From positions 627,496 through 691,495 of the forward strand of contig NZ_OY760065.1 in assembly GCF_963662885.1 (NCBI RefSeq): a stretch of DNA of 64,000 nucleotides. Reading direction: 5' to 3'. This DNA is from an uncultured Pseudodesulfovibrio sp. Lineage in GTDB: Bacteria > Desulfobacterota > Desulfovibrionia > Desulfovibrionales > Desulfovibrionaceae. This document shows, piece after piece, positions 16,528-24,947 of the stretch. Position 1 is the first letter of the stretch; every line of letters begins with the position of its first letter. The position numbers and the translations under genes were made by a program. The notes below the pieces were generated by a model that did not search any database, was not told the origin of the DNA, and saw nothing but the letters and a program-made list of their open reading frames with translations.

Positions 16528-18053
16528 TACTTTAAAAGGGAAGTGACGTGTTTCATGATGGCCTGTTTGGTCACGGACTTCTGATTGCCCACGATGCCCA
16601 CGGCAATGGCCCCGGCCACGTTGCCGAGGAAAGCCACGATCTCGGGGGAGACGTCGCGCAACGCGGCCACCAGAGAGGCCACGGAGAAGAATGCGTCGCC
16701 GGAACCGATCTTGTCCACCACCTTGTGTGCGAAAGCGGGTACGAGCACGCCCACACCGCCGTCGGTCTGGACGTAGGACCCCTTCTTGCCCCGGGTGATG
16801 GCGACCATGGAGGCCCCGAGCCGCTGGCGCAGATCGTCGGTCATGGGGATGACGCCGGTAACCTTGTCCCGTGCGTCCAGACGAAGCTCGGGCTCGGCCA
16901 GGCTGATGAAGTCGCAGCGCCCGTAGGCGGAGATGGTGTGGAACCCGCGATTGCCCGCGTTGGCCTGGGTATTGACCGCGAGGTACTTGGACTTGGTCAG
17001 GGTCTCCCGGGTCTCGACACTGATGGCCCCGTGGCCGAAATCGGCCGCCACCACTACGTCGCTGTCCCTGGAAACGTCCCTGATCCGGGTCCGAAACTCG
17101 GTGTCCCGTTCGGTATCCAGGCCCGAATCGTCCATGTGGTAAATCTCGAACAGCTTGACCATGGAGTAGCCCTCGATATATCGGCGCTTGCGCAGAGTAG
17201 GGGCATTCTCCTGATAGGCGAAATGCGGGGTCACGTTGGGGTTGAGCTGCTCTCGGATGAAGTCCTCCTGGGTGTCGGTTTCGCCGAGCACGGTGAACAT
17301 GTCCACGCGCTCCACCAGATTGGACAGGTGGTTGGCGATAGCCAGAACCCCGCCCGCGAACACGTCGCCGCCGGAATGGCTGAAGGCCATGACCGGCTCT
17401 TTGGAGGAGGCGCCCAGGGGCGAGCAGTACTGGTAGTCGTCCAGGATGGTGTCACCGACCACCGTGACCTTGAGCCCGGCCACACGATCAAGGACATCCT
17501 CCACATCCTTGATGGAGAACCTGGAGCGGAACATCTCCAGGTACTCCTGCACATCGTCGGAGAAGGACGACATGAACCTGTTGATCAGGTTGGTGGAGGA
17601 GAAAACGATCTCCTGGGTCAGGCGCAGCTCGGAACCGATCTCCTTGCAGACGTCCGCCTCCAGGCGAAGCTTGCCGGTGGGGTCCGCGTCGATGGATTTG
17701 AAATCCGAACCCTTCACGTACACGTCCGGCCGGAGCTTGCGCAGAAGTTCCTCGGCCGTGGGCCACTCATTGACAGCGACGTAGTCGACCACATCTTGGG
17801 AAGCCACGCCTTCGGCGCGGAGCTGCTCCCCGAAGGCGGGCCGATGCGGCCCCTTGTCCACGAAGCGGTCCGGGGACACGGTCACGACCAGCACGTCGCC
17901 CCAGCTGGCGGCCTGGCGAAAATAACGGATATGGCCGATGTGCAGGAGATCGAACACGCCGTGGCAGTGCACGACCTTCTTCCCTTGCTTCTTCAGTTCG
18001 GCAACGAGCTCAACAAGCTCATCAATGGATTTGATTTTCTGCTCGATAGACAT
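16527..18053 (-). CDS. Cytidylyltransferase-PfkB kinase fusion (reversed HldE-like)
   Basis: This 508-aa bifunctional protein has an N-terminal RfaE2-like nucleotidyltransferase domain (GVFDLLHIGHIRYF, HxGH at residues 38-41; VYVKGSDF later) and a C-terminal PfkB/ribokinase domain (GGVLAIANHL in the middle, GSGDAFF near residue 450 with the catalytic Asp). HldE in heptose biosynthesis has kinase first and nucleotidyltransferase second; here the order is reversed. The likely role is phosphorylation and nucleotidyl activation of a heptose-like sugar made by the downstream enzymes. It is the first gene of the 14-gene reverse operon. A promoter-like sequence lies immediately before the start codon. 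Confidence 0.9.
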   Translation of the reverse strand: MSIEQKIKSIDELVELVAELKKQGKKVVHCHGVFDLLHIGHIRYFRQAASWGDVLVVTVSPDRFVDKGPHRPAFGEQLRAEGVASQDVVDYVAVNEWPTAEELLRKLRPDVYVKGSDFKSIDADPTGKLRLEADVCKEIGSELRLTQEIVFSSTNLINRFMSSFSDDVQEYLEMFRSRFSIKDVEDVLDRVAGLKVTVVGDTILDDYQYCSPLGASSKEPVMAFSHSGGDVFAGGVLAIANHLSNLVERVDMFTVLGETDTQEDFIREQLNPNVTPHFAYQENAPTLRKRRYIEGYSMVKLFEIYHMDDSGLDTERDTEFRTRIRDVSRDSDVVVAADFGHGAISVETRETLTKSKYLAVNTQANAGNRGFHTISAYGRCDFISLAEPELRLDARDKVTGVIPMTDDLRQRLGASMVAITRGKKGSYVQTDGGVGVLVPAFAHKVVDKIGSGDAFFSVASLVAALRDVSPEIVAFLGNVAGAIAVGIVGNQKSVTKQAIMKHVTSLLK

Positions 18054-18390
18054 GAAATCTCACTATATGCTCATGGGGTCATGCGTCAACAAACGCGAAC
18101 TTCCTGCGTCGCGAGCCCTTGCGCAACCCGCACGCTATACAGGGGAACTGCGCCTCTGACAAGGCGGTTGTCCGGAACCCGGGCGCTCCCAGTCCTCACC
18201 AAGGTAGTCATGAATGAAACTACGCTGACAACAAACCCTGACAGGAACAACACACCTAAAAAAACATAAAGAGGACCGGTCAGCCCGGCGTAGACAGGCC
18301 CCGAGTCGATGCTTGTGCCTGGAATGAAACCAGTGTATGTCTGCGCCCAGACCACGGACGGCCCTGCGGCTGTTTACGGAACCAACCGCA
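18054..18390. other. Divergent intergenic region between two glycan transcription units
   Basis: These 337 bp separate the reverse sugar operon from the forward GT9 gene. Besides the reverse promoter at 18062-18089, a minus-strand frame (18355 to 18086, GTG start) could encode an 89-residue peptide with one hydrophobic segment (GPLYVFLGVLFLSGFVVSVV). Its codon use lacks the strong G/C third-position bias of the neighbours and no ribosome site is visible, so I treat it as a doubtful gene or a remnant. No other gene is seen. Confidence 0.4.
18062..18089 (-). promoter_or_regulatory. Predicted promoter of the reverse-strand sugar operon
   Basis: On the minus strand TTGACG (18089-18084) and TATAGT (18067-18062) are separated by 16 nt. 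The -10 box ends only 8 nt before the ATG at 18053 and no Shine-Dalgarno is visible, so the message may be leaderless or nearly so. Confidence 0.55.
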
Positions 18391-19422
18391 ATGAAAGATA
18401 TTTCCAATCTGCATCCCAACAAGATTCTGGTCTGCCAACTCAGGCAGATCGGCGACGTGCTCTTGTCCACGCCGTCCATACAACTCCTTAAAGAGCGCTT
18501 TCCCGAAGCGGAGATCCACCTGCTGACTGAGAAGAAGTGCCTTTCCGTGGTGGAAAACAATCCCCACATCGCCCACGTCTGGGCCATTGACAAAAAGAAG
18601 CTCAAGAACCCGTTCCAGGCCCTGCTCTGGTACCGCAAGGTGGGCCGCACCGGCTATGACCTGATCGTGGACTTTCAGCGGTTGCCCCGTTGCCGATACG
18701 TGATCATGTTCTCGAAAGCGAAGGTCAAGCTGACCCAGCACACCTCCTGGTACAACCGGATTTTCTACACCCACTTCAGCGACGTCATCTATGGCTACGC
18801 GGCCATGCTCAAGGCCTCCATCCTCCGCCCCCTGGGGGTCAACTGGGACGGCGAGCTGCCCAAGCTATACCTGACCGACGAAGAGCGGAGCTGGGCCGAG
18901 GAGTTCCTTCGCACCGAAGGCATGGAACAAGGCCGCTTCGTGACCATCGATCCGTCCCACCGCCGGATTACCCGCAAATGGCCGGAGCGCCACTTCGCCG
19001 GGCTGATCAAGCTCATGCGCGAGAAGCACCCCGAGCTTAAGTTCTTCATCCTCTACGGCCCCGGCGAAATCGAAGTGGCCCGCAAGGTGGCCGAACTGGC
19101 TGGCGAGGGCGTGATCGTTTCCGAGCACATGCTGACCCTGCGCGAGATGGCCGCGGTCCAGGAAAAGGCCGCCCTGCACGTAGGCAACTGCTCGGCCCCC
19201 CGGCATTTCGCCGTGGCTGTGGACACTCCGTCCCTGGCCATCCACGGGGCCACCGGATTCGGCTGGTGTCCCAAGTCCGAACGCCACTCGAGCGTGGACA
19301 AAGGACTGCCCTGCCGCTCCTGCAACAAGAACTCCTGCGATACCCTGGAGTGTCTGGAGACCTTCCTCCCCGAGGAATGCCTGGACGAGGCCCTGCGCCT
19401 GCTCGCCTTCAAGCTCAGGTGA
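18391..19422 (+). CDS. Glycosyltransferase family 9 (heptosyltransferase-like)
   Basis: This 343-aa GT-B enzyme belongs to GT9, the ADP-heptose:LPS heptosyltransferase family. The N-terminus KILVCQLRQIGDVLLSTPSIQLLKERFP is the family start; the C-terminal half has the donor-site region VGNCSAPRHFAVAVDTPSLAIHG. A Cys-rich stretch near residues 305-325 (CRSCNKNSCDTLECLE) is common in this branch. The frame is open further upstream, but the ATG at 18391 puts the conserved motif at the usual place. A heptosyltransferase beside enzymes for a heptose-like nucleotide sugar fits well. Confidence 0.9.
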   Translation: MKDISNLHPNKILVCQLRQIGDVLLSTPSIQLLKERFPEAEIHLLTEKKCLSVVENNPHIAHVWAIDKKKLKNPFQALLWYRKVGRTGYDLIVDFQRLPRCRYVIMFSKAKVKLTQHTSWYNRIFYTHFSDVIYGYAAMLKASILRPLGVNWDGELPKLYLTDEERSWAEEFLRTEGMEQGRFVTIDPSHRRITRKWPERHFAGLIKLMREKHPELKFFILYGPGEIEVARKVAELAGEGVIVSEHMLTLREMAAVQEKAALHVGNCSAPRHFAVAVDTPSLAIHGATGFGWCPKSERHSSVDKGLPCRSCNKNSCDTLECLETFLPEECLDEALRLLAFKLR

Positions 19423-19461
19423 GCGCCCGCGCCGCCCGAGCCTTTCCCGCTGTGCCATGCC

Positions 19462-19490
19462 TTGCCATAGGCATGGACAGGATATATACA
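19462..19490 (+). promoter_or_regulatory. Predicted promoter of legionaminic-acid operon
   Basis: TTGCCA (19462-19467) and TATACA (19485-19490) are spaced by 17 nt, about 50 nt upstream of the first gene of the nonulosonic-acid operon. Confidence 0.6.
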
Positions 19491-19539
19491 GTGGAGCATC
19501 TTCATTCGCCATTTTCACGGCCAAGGCCGTTGGAGCACC

Positions 19540-20550
19540 ATGCATCTCAATAATAAAAAAATACTGGTCACCGGGTCGGACGGCTTCATCGGTTCCCACC
19601 TGGTTGAATACCTGATCCGGCAGGGCTATTCGGTCCGCGCCTTTGTCCTGTACAACTCCTTCAACTCCTGGGGCTGGCTCGACGAGTCACCCAAGGAGAT
19701 TCAGGACTCCCTCGAGATTTTCGCCGGCGACATCCGCGACCCCAACGGGGTGCGGGAAGCCATGAAGGGCTGCGACGTGGTTCTGCATCTGGCTGCGCTC
19801 ATCGCCATCCCCTATTCCTACCACTCCCCGGACACGTATGTGGACACCAACGTCAAGGGAACCCTGAACGTGGTCCAGGCGGCCCGTGATCTGGGCGTGG
19901 AACGATGCGTGGTCACCTCCACCAGCGAGGTCTACGGCACGGCGCGGTTCGTACCCATCACCGAGGACCACCCGCTGCAGGGCCAGTCGCCCTATTCGGC
20001 CACCAAGATCGGGGCGGACCAGATCGCCATGAGCTTCTACAATGCCTTCGAGACCCCGGTGTCGATCATCCGTCCCTTCAACACCTACGGTCCCCGGCAG
20101 TCCGCCCGGGCTGTCATCCCCACGGTCATCACCCAGATCGGCAACGGAGCCCGTGAGATCAAGCTCGGGGCGCTGACTCCCACACGGGACTTCAACTTCG
20201 TGTCCGACACGGTGCGCGGCTTCGAGGCCGTGGCCCAGGCCGACGCCTGCGTGGGCGAGGTGGTCAACGTGGGCAGCGGATTCGAGGTGTCCATCGGCGA
20301 TACGGCCAAGGCCATCGCCGAGGTCATGGGCGCGGACATCGAGATCGTCTGCGAACAGGAGCGCATCCGGCCTTCCAAGAGCGAGGTGGAGCGATTGTTC
20401 GCGGGCAATGAAAAGGCCAAATGCCTGTGCGGCTGGGAACCTGAATTCGGCGGACTCGACGGCTTCAAACGCGGCCTCAAGCTGACGGCCGAATGGTTCG
20501 CGGACCCGGACAACTTACGGCGATACAAGGCCGACATATACAATATCTAG
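19540..20550 (+). CDS. legB: LegB-type NDP-GlcNAc 4,6-dehydratase
   Basis: This 336-aa extended SDR matches LegB, the first committed enzyme of legionaminic-acid synthesis, which dehydrates GDP-GlcNAc (UDP-GlcNAc in some systems) to the 4-keto-6-deoxy intermediate. Visible are TGSDGFIGSHLVEYLIRQGY, the LegB-typical VRAFVLYNSFNSWGWLD, the VTSTSEVYG serine-threonine region and YSATK (YxxxK). The next genes follow the known pathway order. It probably uses the GDP sugar, because a PtmE-like guanylyltransferase is in the same operon. Confidence 0.93.
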   Translation: MHLNNKKILVTGSDGFIGSHLVEYLIRQGYSVRAFVLYNSFNSWGWLDESPKEIQDSLEIFAGDIRDPNGVREAMKGCDVVLHLAALIAIPYSYHSPDTYVDTNVKGTLNVVQAARDLGVERCVVTSTSEVYGTARFVPITEDHPLQGQSPYSATKIGADQIAMSFYNAFETPVSIIRPFNTYGPRQSARAVIPTVITQIGNGAREIKLGALTPTRDFNFVSDTVRGFEAVAQADACVGEVVNVGSGFEVSIGDTAKAIAEVMGADIEIVCEQERIRPSKSEVERLFAGNEKAKCLCGWEPEFGGLDGFKRGLKLTAEWFADPDNLRRYKADIYNI

Positions 20551-20558
20551 GATAGATC

Positions 20559-21671
20559 GTGGACAACATCATCCAATTCATACGGCAGCTCTACAGCGAG
20601 CCGGAGGCCTTCATTCCCCTGCACGCTCCGGTCTTTACCGGACGGGAAAAGGAATACCTGGCCAACTGCATAGACACCACCTTCGTATCCAGCGTTGGCG
20701 AGTACGTGACCCGGTTCGAGGAGATGACCCGCGACTTCACCGGGGCGAAGCGAGCCGTGGCAGTGGTCAACGGCACCTGCGGCCTGACCGCCGCCCTGGA
20801 ACTCGTGGGCGTGGCCCACGGCGATCTCGTCCTGACCCAGGGGCTGACCTTTGTGGCCACCGCCAATGCCATCTCCACCACAGGTGCTATCCCGGTCTTT
20901 CTGGACTCCGACCCGGACACACTGGGCATGAGCCCCACGGCCCTGGAAGCCTGGCTGGAAGCGCATCCTGAAGAAATCCCGCACATCAAGGCGTGTGTAC
21001 CGGTCCATATTCTGGGACATGCCTGCCGCATCCGTGAAATCTGCGACATCTGCGCGGCGCACGGTATCCCCGTGGTCGAAGACGCGGCCGAAGGATTGGG
21101 CTCCTTTCTGGACGGACAGCACCTGGGAACCTTCGGCAAGCTCGGCGTGCTCAGCTATAACGGCAACAAGACCATCACTACAGGCGGTGGGGGCATGATC
21201 CTGGCCGGGGACGAAGAGCTGGGCGGACACGTCAAGCATATGACCGCCACGGCCAAGGTCCCGCACCGCTGGGAATTCCGCCATGACGCCGTGGCCTGGA
21301 ACTACCGCATGCCCAACATCAACGCGGCGCTCGGCTGTGCCCAGATGGAAAAGATCGACGAAATCCTGGCCGACAAGCGCGCCGTAGCCGCTGCTTACCG
21401 GGACTTTTTCGCTCAAGTGGACGGAATCGATTTCATGGACGCCCCTCAGGGATGTCTGTCGAACTACTGGCTGAACACCGTGCTCTTCGAGAGCAGGGAG
21501 CGACGTGACGAATTCCTGGCCAGGAGCAACGACGCGGGCGTCATGACCCGCCCTCTTTGGGCGCTCATGGCCGACCTGCCCATGTACTCGAAAAACGCCA
21601 ACGACGGACTGAAGAACGCCCGCAATCTGGCCGAGCGGGCCGTAAACCTGCCCAGTGGGCCGAGGCTCTAA
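20559..21671 (+). CDS. legC: LegC-family sugar-nucleotide aminotransferase
   Basis: This 370-aa DegT-family PLP enzyme is the LegC type, adding the 4-amino group to the LegB product. The start region IIQFIRQLY...FIPLHAPVFTGREKEYL is characteristic. VVEDAAEGLGSF contacts PLP and LSYNGNKTITTGGGG holds the Schiff-base Lys. The start is GTG at 20559, 8 nt after the legB stop. It is followed by the synthase gene after 2 nt. No dedicated LegH acetyltransferase gene is found in the operon. Confidence 0.93.
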   Translation: MDNIIQFIRQLYSEPEAFIPLHAPVFTGREKEYLANCIDTTFVSSVGEYVTRFEEMTRDFTGAKRAVAVVNGTCGLTAALELVGVAHGDLVLTQGLTFVATANAISTTGAIPVFLDSDPDTLGMSPTALEAWLEAHPEEIPHIKACVPVHILGHACRIREICDICAAHGIPVVEDAAEGLGSFLDGQHLGTFGKLGVLSYNGNKTITTGGGGMILAGDEELGGHVKHMTATAKVPHRWEFRHDAVAWNYRMPNINAALGCAQMEKIDEILADKRAVAAAYRDFFAQVDGIDFMDAPQGCLSNYWLNTVLFESRERRDEFLARSNDAGVMTRPLWALMADLPMYSKNANDGLKNARNLAERAVNLPSGPRL

Positions 21672-21673
21672 AC

Positions 21674-22696
21674 ATGACTGGACGGCGCGAACCAATCTTC
21701 ATCATCGCCGAGGCGGGGGTGAACCACAACGGCGACATGGAGCTGGCCAAGCGGCTCATCGACCTGGCCGCCGAGGCCGGGGCCGACGCCGTCAAATTCC
21801 AGACCTTCCGAGCCGAAGAGATCGTCACCGGTTCCGCGCAAAAGGCCGCCTACCAGAAAGAGACATCCGGAGCCGGGGAATCCCAGTTCGACATGCTCAA
21901 GAAACTCGAACTGGACGTGGACGCCCACGCCCTGCTCATGGACCACTGCCGCTGCAAATCCATTGCCTTTCTGTCCACCCCGTTCGACACGCAGAGCCTG
22001 GATATGCTCATCGACATGGGGGTACCCGTGATCAAGATCCCGTCGGGAGAGATCACCAACCTGCCTTATCTGCGCAAGGTGGGGGCCAAGAGACTTCCGG
22101 TCATTCTTTCCACGGGCATGACCACGCTTGACGAAGTCCGGGACGCCGTGGCCGTCCTGACCGAATCGGGCACCCCGGCCGCGCGGATTACCGTGCTCCA
22201 CTGCAACACCCAGTACCCGACCCCCCTGGCCGACGCCAACCTGCGGGCCATGGCTACGCTGGCCGAGACCCTGCCGGAGTGCCGCGTGGGTTACTCGGAC
22301 CACACGCCGGGCATCACCTGCGCCGTGGCCGCCGCAGCCATGGGCGCAACGGTGATTGAAAAACATTTTACCCTGGACAAGACCATGCCGGGCCCCGACC
22401 ATGCCGCATCCATGGCCCCGGAGGAACTGACCGCCATGGTCCGGTCCGTGCGAGAAGTCGAGCAGGCATTGGGCGACGGCGTTAAACAGCCCAGCCCTTC
22501 CGAGCGCGCCAACATCGATATTGCCAGACGTTTCCTGGTGGCGGCCAAACCCATACAGGCGGGTGAACAATTCTCCGAGGCCAATCTGGCCGCCCAACGA
22601 ACCGGCTGCGGCGGCATCTCGCCCATGCGTTGGGACGAAGTCGTGGGCATGACCGCCAAACGGGACTTTAACCCTGGCGAGGGCATCGAGCTGTGA
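21674..22696 (+). CDS. neuB: Legionaminate/sialate synthase (NeuB family)
   Basis: This 340-aa enzyme condenses phosphoenolpyruvate with a 6-deoxy-diamino-mannose-type sugar to make the nonulosonic acid. IAEAGVNHNGDMELAKRLI and GADAVKFQTF form the start of the TIM barrel; KIPSGEITNLPYL and VGYSDHTPGI are conserved active-site strands. The C-terminal SAF/antifreeze-like domain (AAKPIQAGEQFSEANL onward) is complete. The ATG at 21674, 2 nt after legC, is chosen over a longer open frame that would overlap legC. Its stop overlaps the next start (GTGA). Confidence 0.95.
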   Translation: MTGRREPIFIIAEAGVNHNGDMELAKRLIDLAAEAGADAVKFQTFRAEEIVTGSAQKAAYQKETSGAGESQFDMLKKLELDVDAHALLMDHCRCKSIAFLSTPFDTQSLDMLIDMGVPVIKIPSGEITNLPYLRKVGAKRLPVILSTGMTTLDEVRDAVAVLTESGTPAARITVLHCNTQYPTPLADANLRAMATLAETLPECRVGYSDHTPGITCAVAAAAMGATVIEKHFTLDKTMPGPDHAASMAPEELTAMVRSVREVEQALGDGVKQPSPSERANIDIARRFLVAAKPIQAGEQFSEANLAAQRTGCGGISPMRWDEVVGMTAKRDFNPGEGIEL

Positions 22697-23868
22697 AGAT
22701 CTGTGTATTTACCGGCACCCGCGCCGAATACGGCCTGCTCACCCCGCTTCTGAAACGGCTTCAGGCCGATGTGGACACGGAGCTGACCCTCCTGGTCTCG
22801 GGCTCCCACCTTTCCGAGCGCCACGGCCATACCGTGGCCGCCATCCGGACTGACGGGTTCCCCATTGGCGCCGAGGTCCCCCTCCCGCTTACCGACGATT
22901 CCCGTCTCGGTGTGGCCCTGGCCATGGGCGAGGCCGTGACCGGCTGCGCCCGTGCACTGGACGGCATCAATCCGGACATGCTGGTACTCCTGGGCGACCG
23001 CTGGGAGTGTCTGGCCTGCGCCACGGCCGCAAGCCTTGTCGGCATACCCGTGGTCCACATCCACGGCGGGGAAACCACCGAAGGTGCCGTGGATGAGCAA
23101 TTCCGCCATGCGATCACCAAGCTGTCACGGCTCCATTTCACTTCCTGCGAACCCTACCGGAAACGGGTCATCCAGCTGGGCGAAGCACCGGACACCGTTT
23201 TCAACGTGGGCGCACTGGGCGTGGAGAATATCAAGACCGTGCCTCTCATGGACCGGGAAGCCCTGGAAGCGAGCCTGGACTTTTCCCTGGGCGACAAATT
23301 TCTGCTGGTAACCTACCACCCGGCCACGCTGGCCGCCGATGGTGTGGCCGAAACCGAAGGATTCTTCGCCGGACTTGAGGCCGTGCTGGCAGAAGACGAA
23401 TCCCTGAAAGCGGTGATCACCGGGGCCAACGCCGATCCGGGCGGTTCATTGGTCGACGCGCGCGCCACCAAGCTGCATGACGCATTTCCCGACCGCACCC
23501 TGGTCATCCCGTCCCTAGGACTTGTCCGCTACCTGTCGGCCATGAGTCTCTGCTCGGCCGTGGCGGGCAACTCGTCATCCGGCATACTGGAGGCCCCCAG
23601 CCTCAACGTACCCACAGTCAACGTGGGCGACCGTCAGAAGGGACGAGAGCAAGCGGTGTCGGTATTCGACTGCGCGTCCGACGCCGAATCCGTGGCCCGG
23701 ACCCTGCGCCACGCCTTGTCGCCTCAGGGAGGGGACATTGCCAAGCAGGCGCGTAACCCGTATGAAAAATACGGCACCAGCCAGCGCATGCTGGACATCC
23801 TGAAACTGGGTGCGCCCCAAGGGGCCAAACCCTTCTTCGACATCGACTACCGCCTGTCCAAGGACTAG
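22693..23868 (+). CDS. neuC: Hydrolysing NDP-N-acetylhexosamine 2-epimerase (NeuC/LegG)
   Basis: This 391-aa enzyme removes the nucleotide and epimerises C2 to give the substrate of NeuB. It has the N-terminal FTGTRAEYGLLTPLL, the GDRWECLACATAASL segment and the HIHGGETTEGAVDEQFRHAITKLS signature with catalytic acidic and His residues, all typical of NeuC/LegG. A GTG start overlaps the neuB stop by 4 nt, indicating translational coupling. In the legionaminic route it follows the LegC and acetylation steps. Confidence 0.94.
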   Translation: MKICVFTGTRAEYGLLTPLLKRLQADVDTELTLLVSGSHLSERHGHTVAAIRTDGFPIGAEVPLPLTDDSRLGVALAMGEAVTGCARALDGINPDMLVLLGDRWECLACATAASLVGIPVVHIHGGETTEGAVDEQFRHAITKLSRLHFTSCEPYRKRVIQLGEAPDTVFNVGALGVENIKTVPLMDREALEASLDFSLGDKFLLVTYHPATLAADGVAETEGFFAGLEAVLAEDESLKAVITGANADPGGSLVDARATKLHDAFPDRTLVIPSLGLVRYLSAMSLCSAVAGNSSSGILEAPSLNVPTVNVGDRQKGREQAVSVFDCASDAESVARTLRHALSPQGGDIAKQARNPYEKYGTSQRMLDILKLGAPQGAKPFFDIDYRLSKD

Positions 23869-23876
23869 AGGTACCT

Positions 23877-24944
23877 ATGAATACATGGAAAAATGCCGTC
23901 ATTCCGCTCTCTGCCACCATCCGGGATGCGGCAGAGGCCCTGAACCGCATCAACCTGCAGATCGTTCTGCTGACCGAGGCGGACGGCAAGCTCAAGGGCG
24001 TCATCACCGACGGTGACATCCGACGCGGCCTGCTGGTCGGCAAGACACTGGAATCTCCGGCCGTGGAGATCATGGAGACCAAGTTTTTCTCGGCCAGCCC
24101 GGACGAGGATCAGGCCTCCCTGCTGGCTACCATGCGTGAACGGGAAATCCGCCAGGTCCCCCTGTTGGACGAAAAAGGCCGGGTGGCCGGTTTACGCACC
24201 CTGCTCGATGTCATCACTCCGAAACGCCGTGACAACTGGGTTGTACTCATGGCGGGAGGCCTGGGCCAGCGTCTTCGCCCCCTGACCGAAGACTGCCCCA
24301 AGCCGCTGCTGAACGTGGGCAACAAACCCCTGCTCAAGACCATTCTGGACCAGTTCGCGGAGTACGGCTTCGGCAAGTTCTACATCTCGGTGAATTACCG
24401 CGCCGACATGGTCGAGGAATATTTCGGCGACGGTTCGAAGCATGGCGTGGAAATACGCTACCTGCGCGAGGACAAGCAGCTCGGCACGGCCGGTGCCGTC
24501 GGCCTCATCCCGGAAGCGCCCGATGCGCCGGTTTTCGTCATGAACGGTGACCTGCTGACCAAGGTGGACTTCCCCGGCATGCTCGCCTTCCACCGCGAAC
24601 AGGAGGCCAAGGCGACCATGGCCGTGCGACGCTTCGACATCCAGGTCCCCTATGGCGTGGTCAAGGTCAAGGACCACCACATCACCAAACTGGAAGAAAA
24701 GCCGACCCACAAGTTTTTCGTCAATGCGGGCATCTACGTGCTGGAACCGGACGTGGCGGCCGCCATCCCGAAAAACGAATACCTGGACATGCCTACCCTG
24801 TTCGGCAAGCTCATGGACCAGGGCGAGACCACTGCGGCCTTCCCCATTCACGAATACTGGATGGACATCGGCCGCAAGCAGGATTTCGATCAGGCCAACT
24901 GCGACTACGACATGCATTTCCGCATGCGAGAAGAAGGCTGCTGA
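23877..24944 (+). CDS. ptmE: CBS-domain sugar-1-phosphate guanylyltransferase (PtmE-like)
   Basis: This 355-aa protein has a CBS-domain pair in residues ~1-115 (LKGVITDGDIRRGLL, RVAGLRTLLDVI) and a nucleotidyltransferase domain from ~120 (VVLMAGGLGQRLRPLTEDCPKPLL; VFVMNGDLLT). This arrangement is the PtmE type of Campylobacter, which makes GDP-glucosamine for legionaminic acid. The CBS pair may sense adenine or guanine nucleotides. Its presence supports a GDP-linked rather than UDP-linked route. It begins 8 nt after neuC. Confidence 0.9.
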   Translation: MNTWKNAVIPLSATIRDAAEALNRINLQIVLLTEADGKLKGVITDGDIRRGLLVGKTLESPAVEIMETKFFSASPDEDQASLLATMREREIRQVPLLDEKGRVAGLRTLLDVITPKRRDNWVVLMAGGLGQRLRPLTEDCPKPLLNVGNKPLLKTILDQFAEYGFGKFYISVNYRADMVEEYFGDGSKHGVEIRYLREDKQLGTAGAVGLIPEAPDAPVFVMNGDLLTKVDFPGMLAFHREQEAKATMAVRRFDIQVPYGVVKVKDHHITKLEEKPTHKFFVNAGIYVLEPDVAAAIPKNEYLDMPTLFGKLMDQGETTAAFPIHEYWMDIGRKQDFDQANCDYDMHFRMREEGC

Positions 24945-24947
24945 TCC

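Noticed and set aside
18086..18355. Reverse frame encoding an 89-residue peptide with one hydrophobic segment
   Set aside because: GTG start, no ribosome site and atypical codon use; kept only as a note in the intergenic entry.
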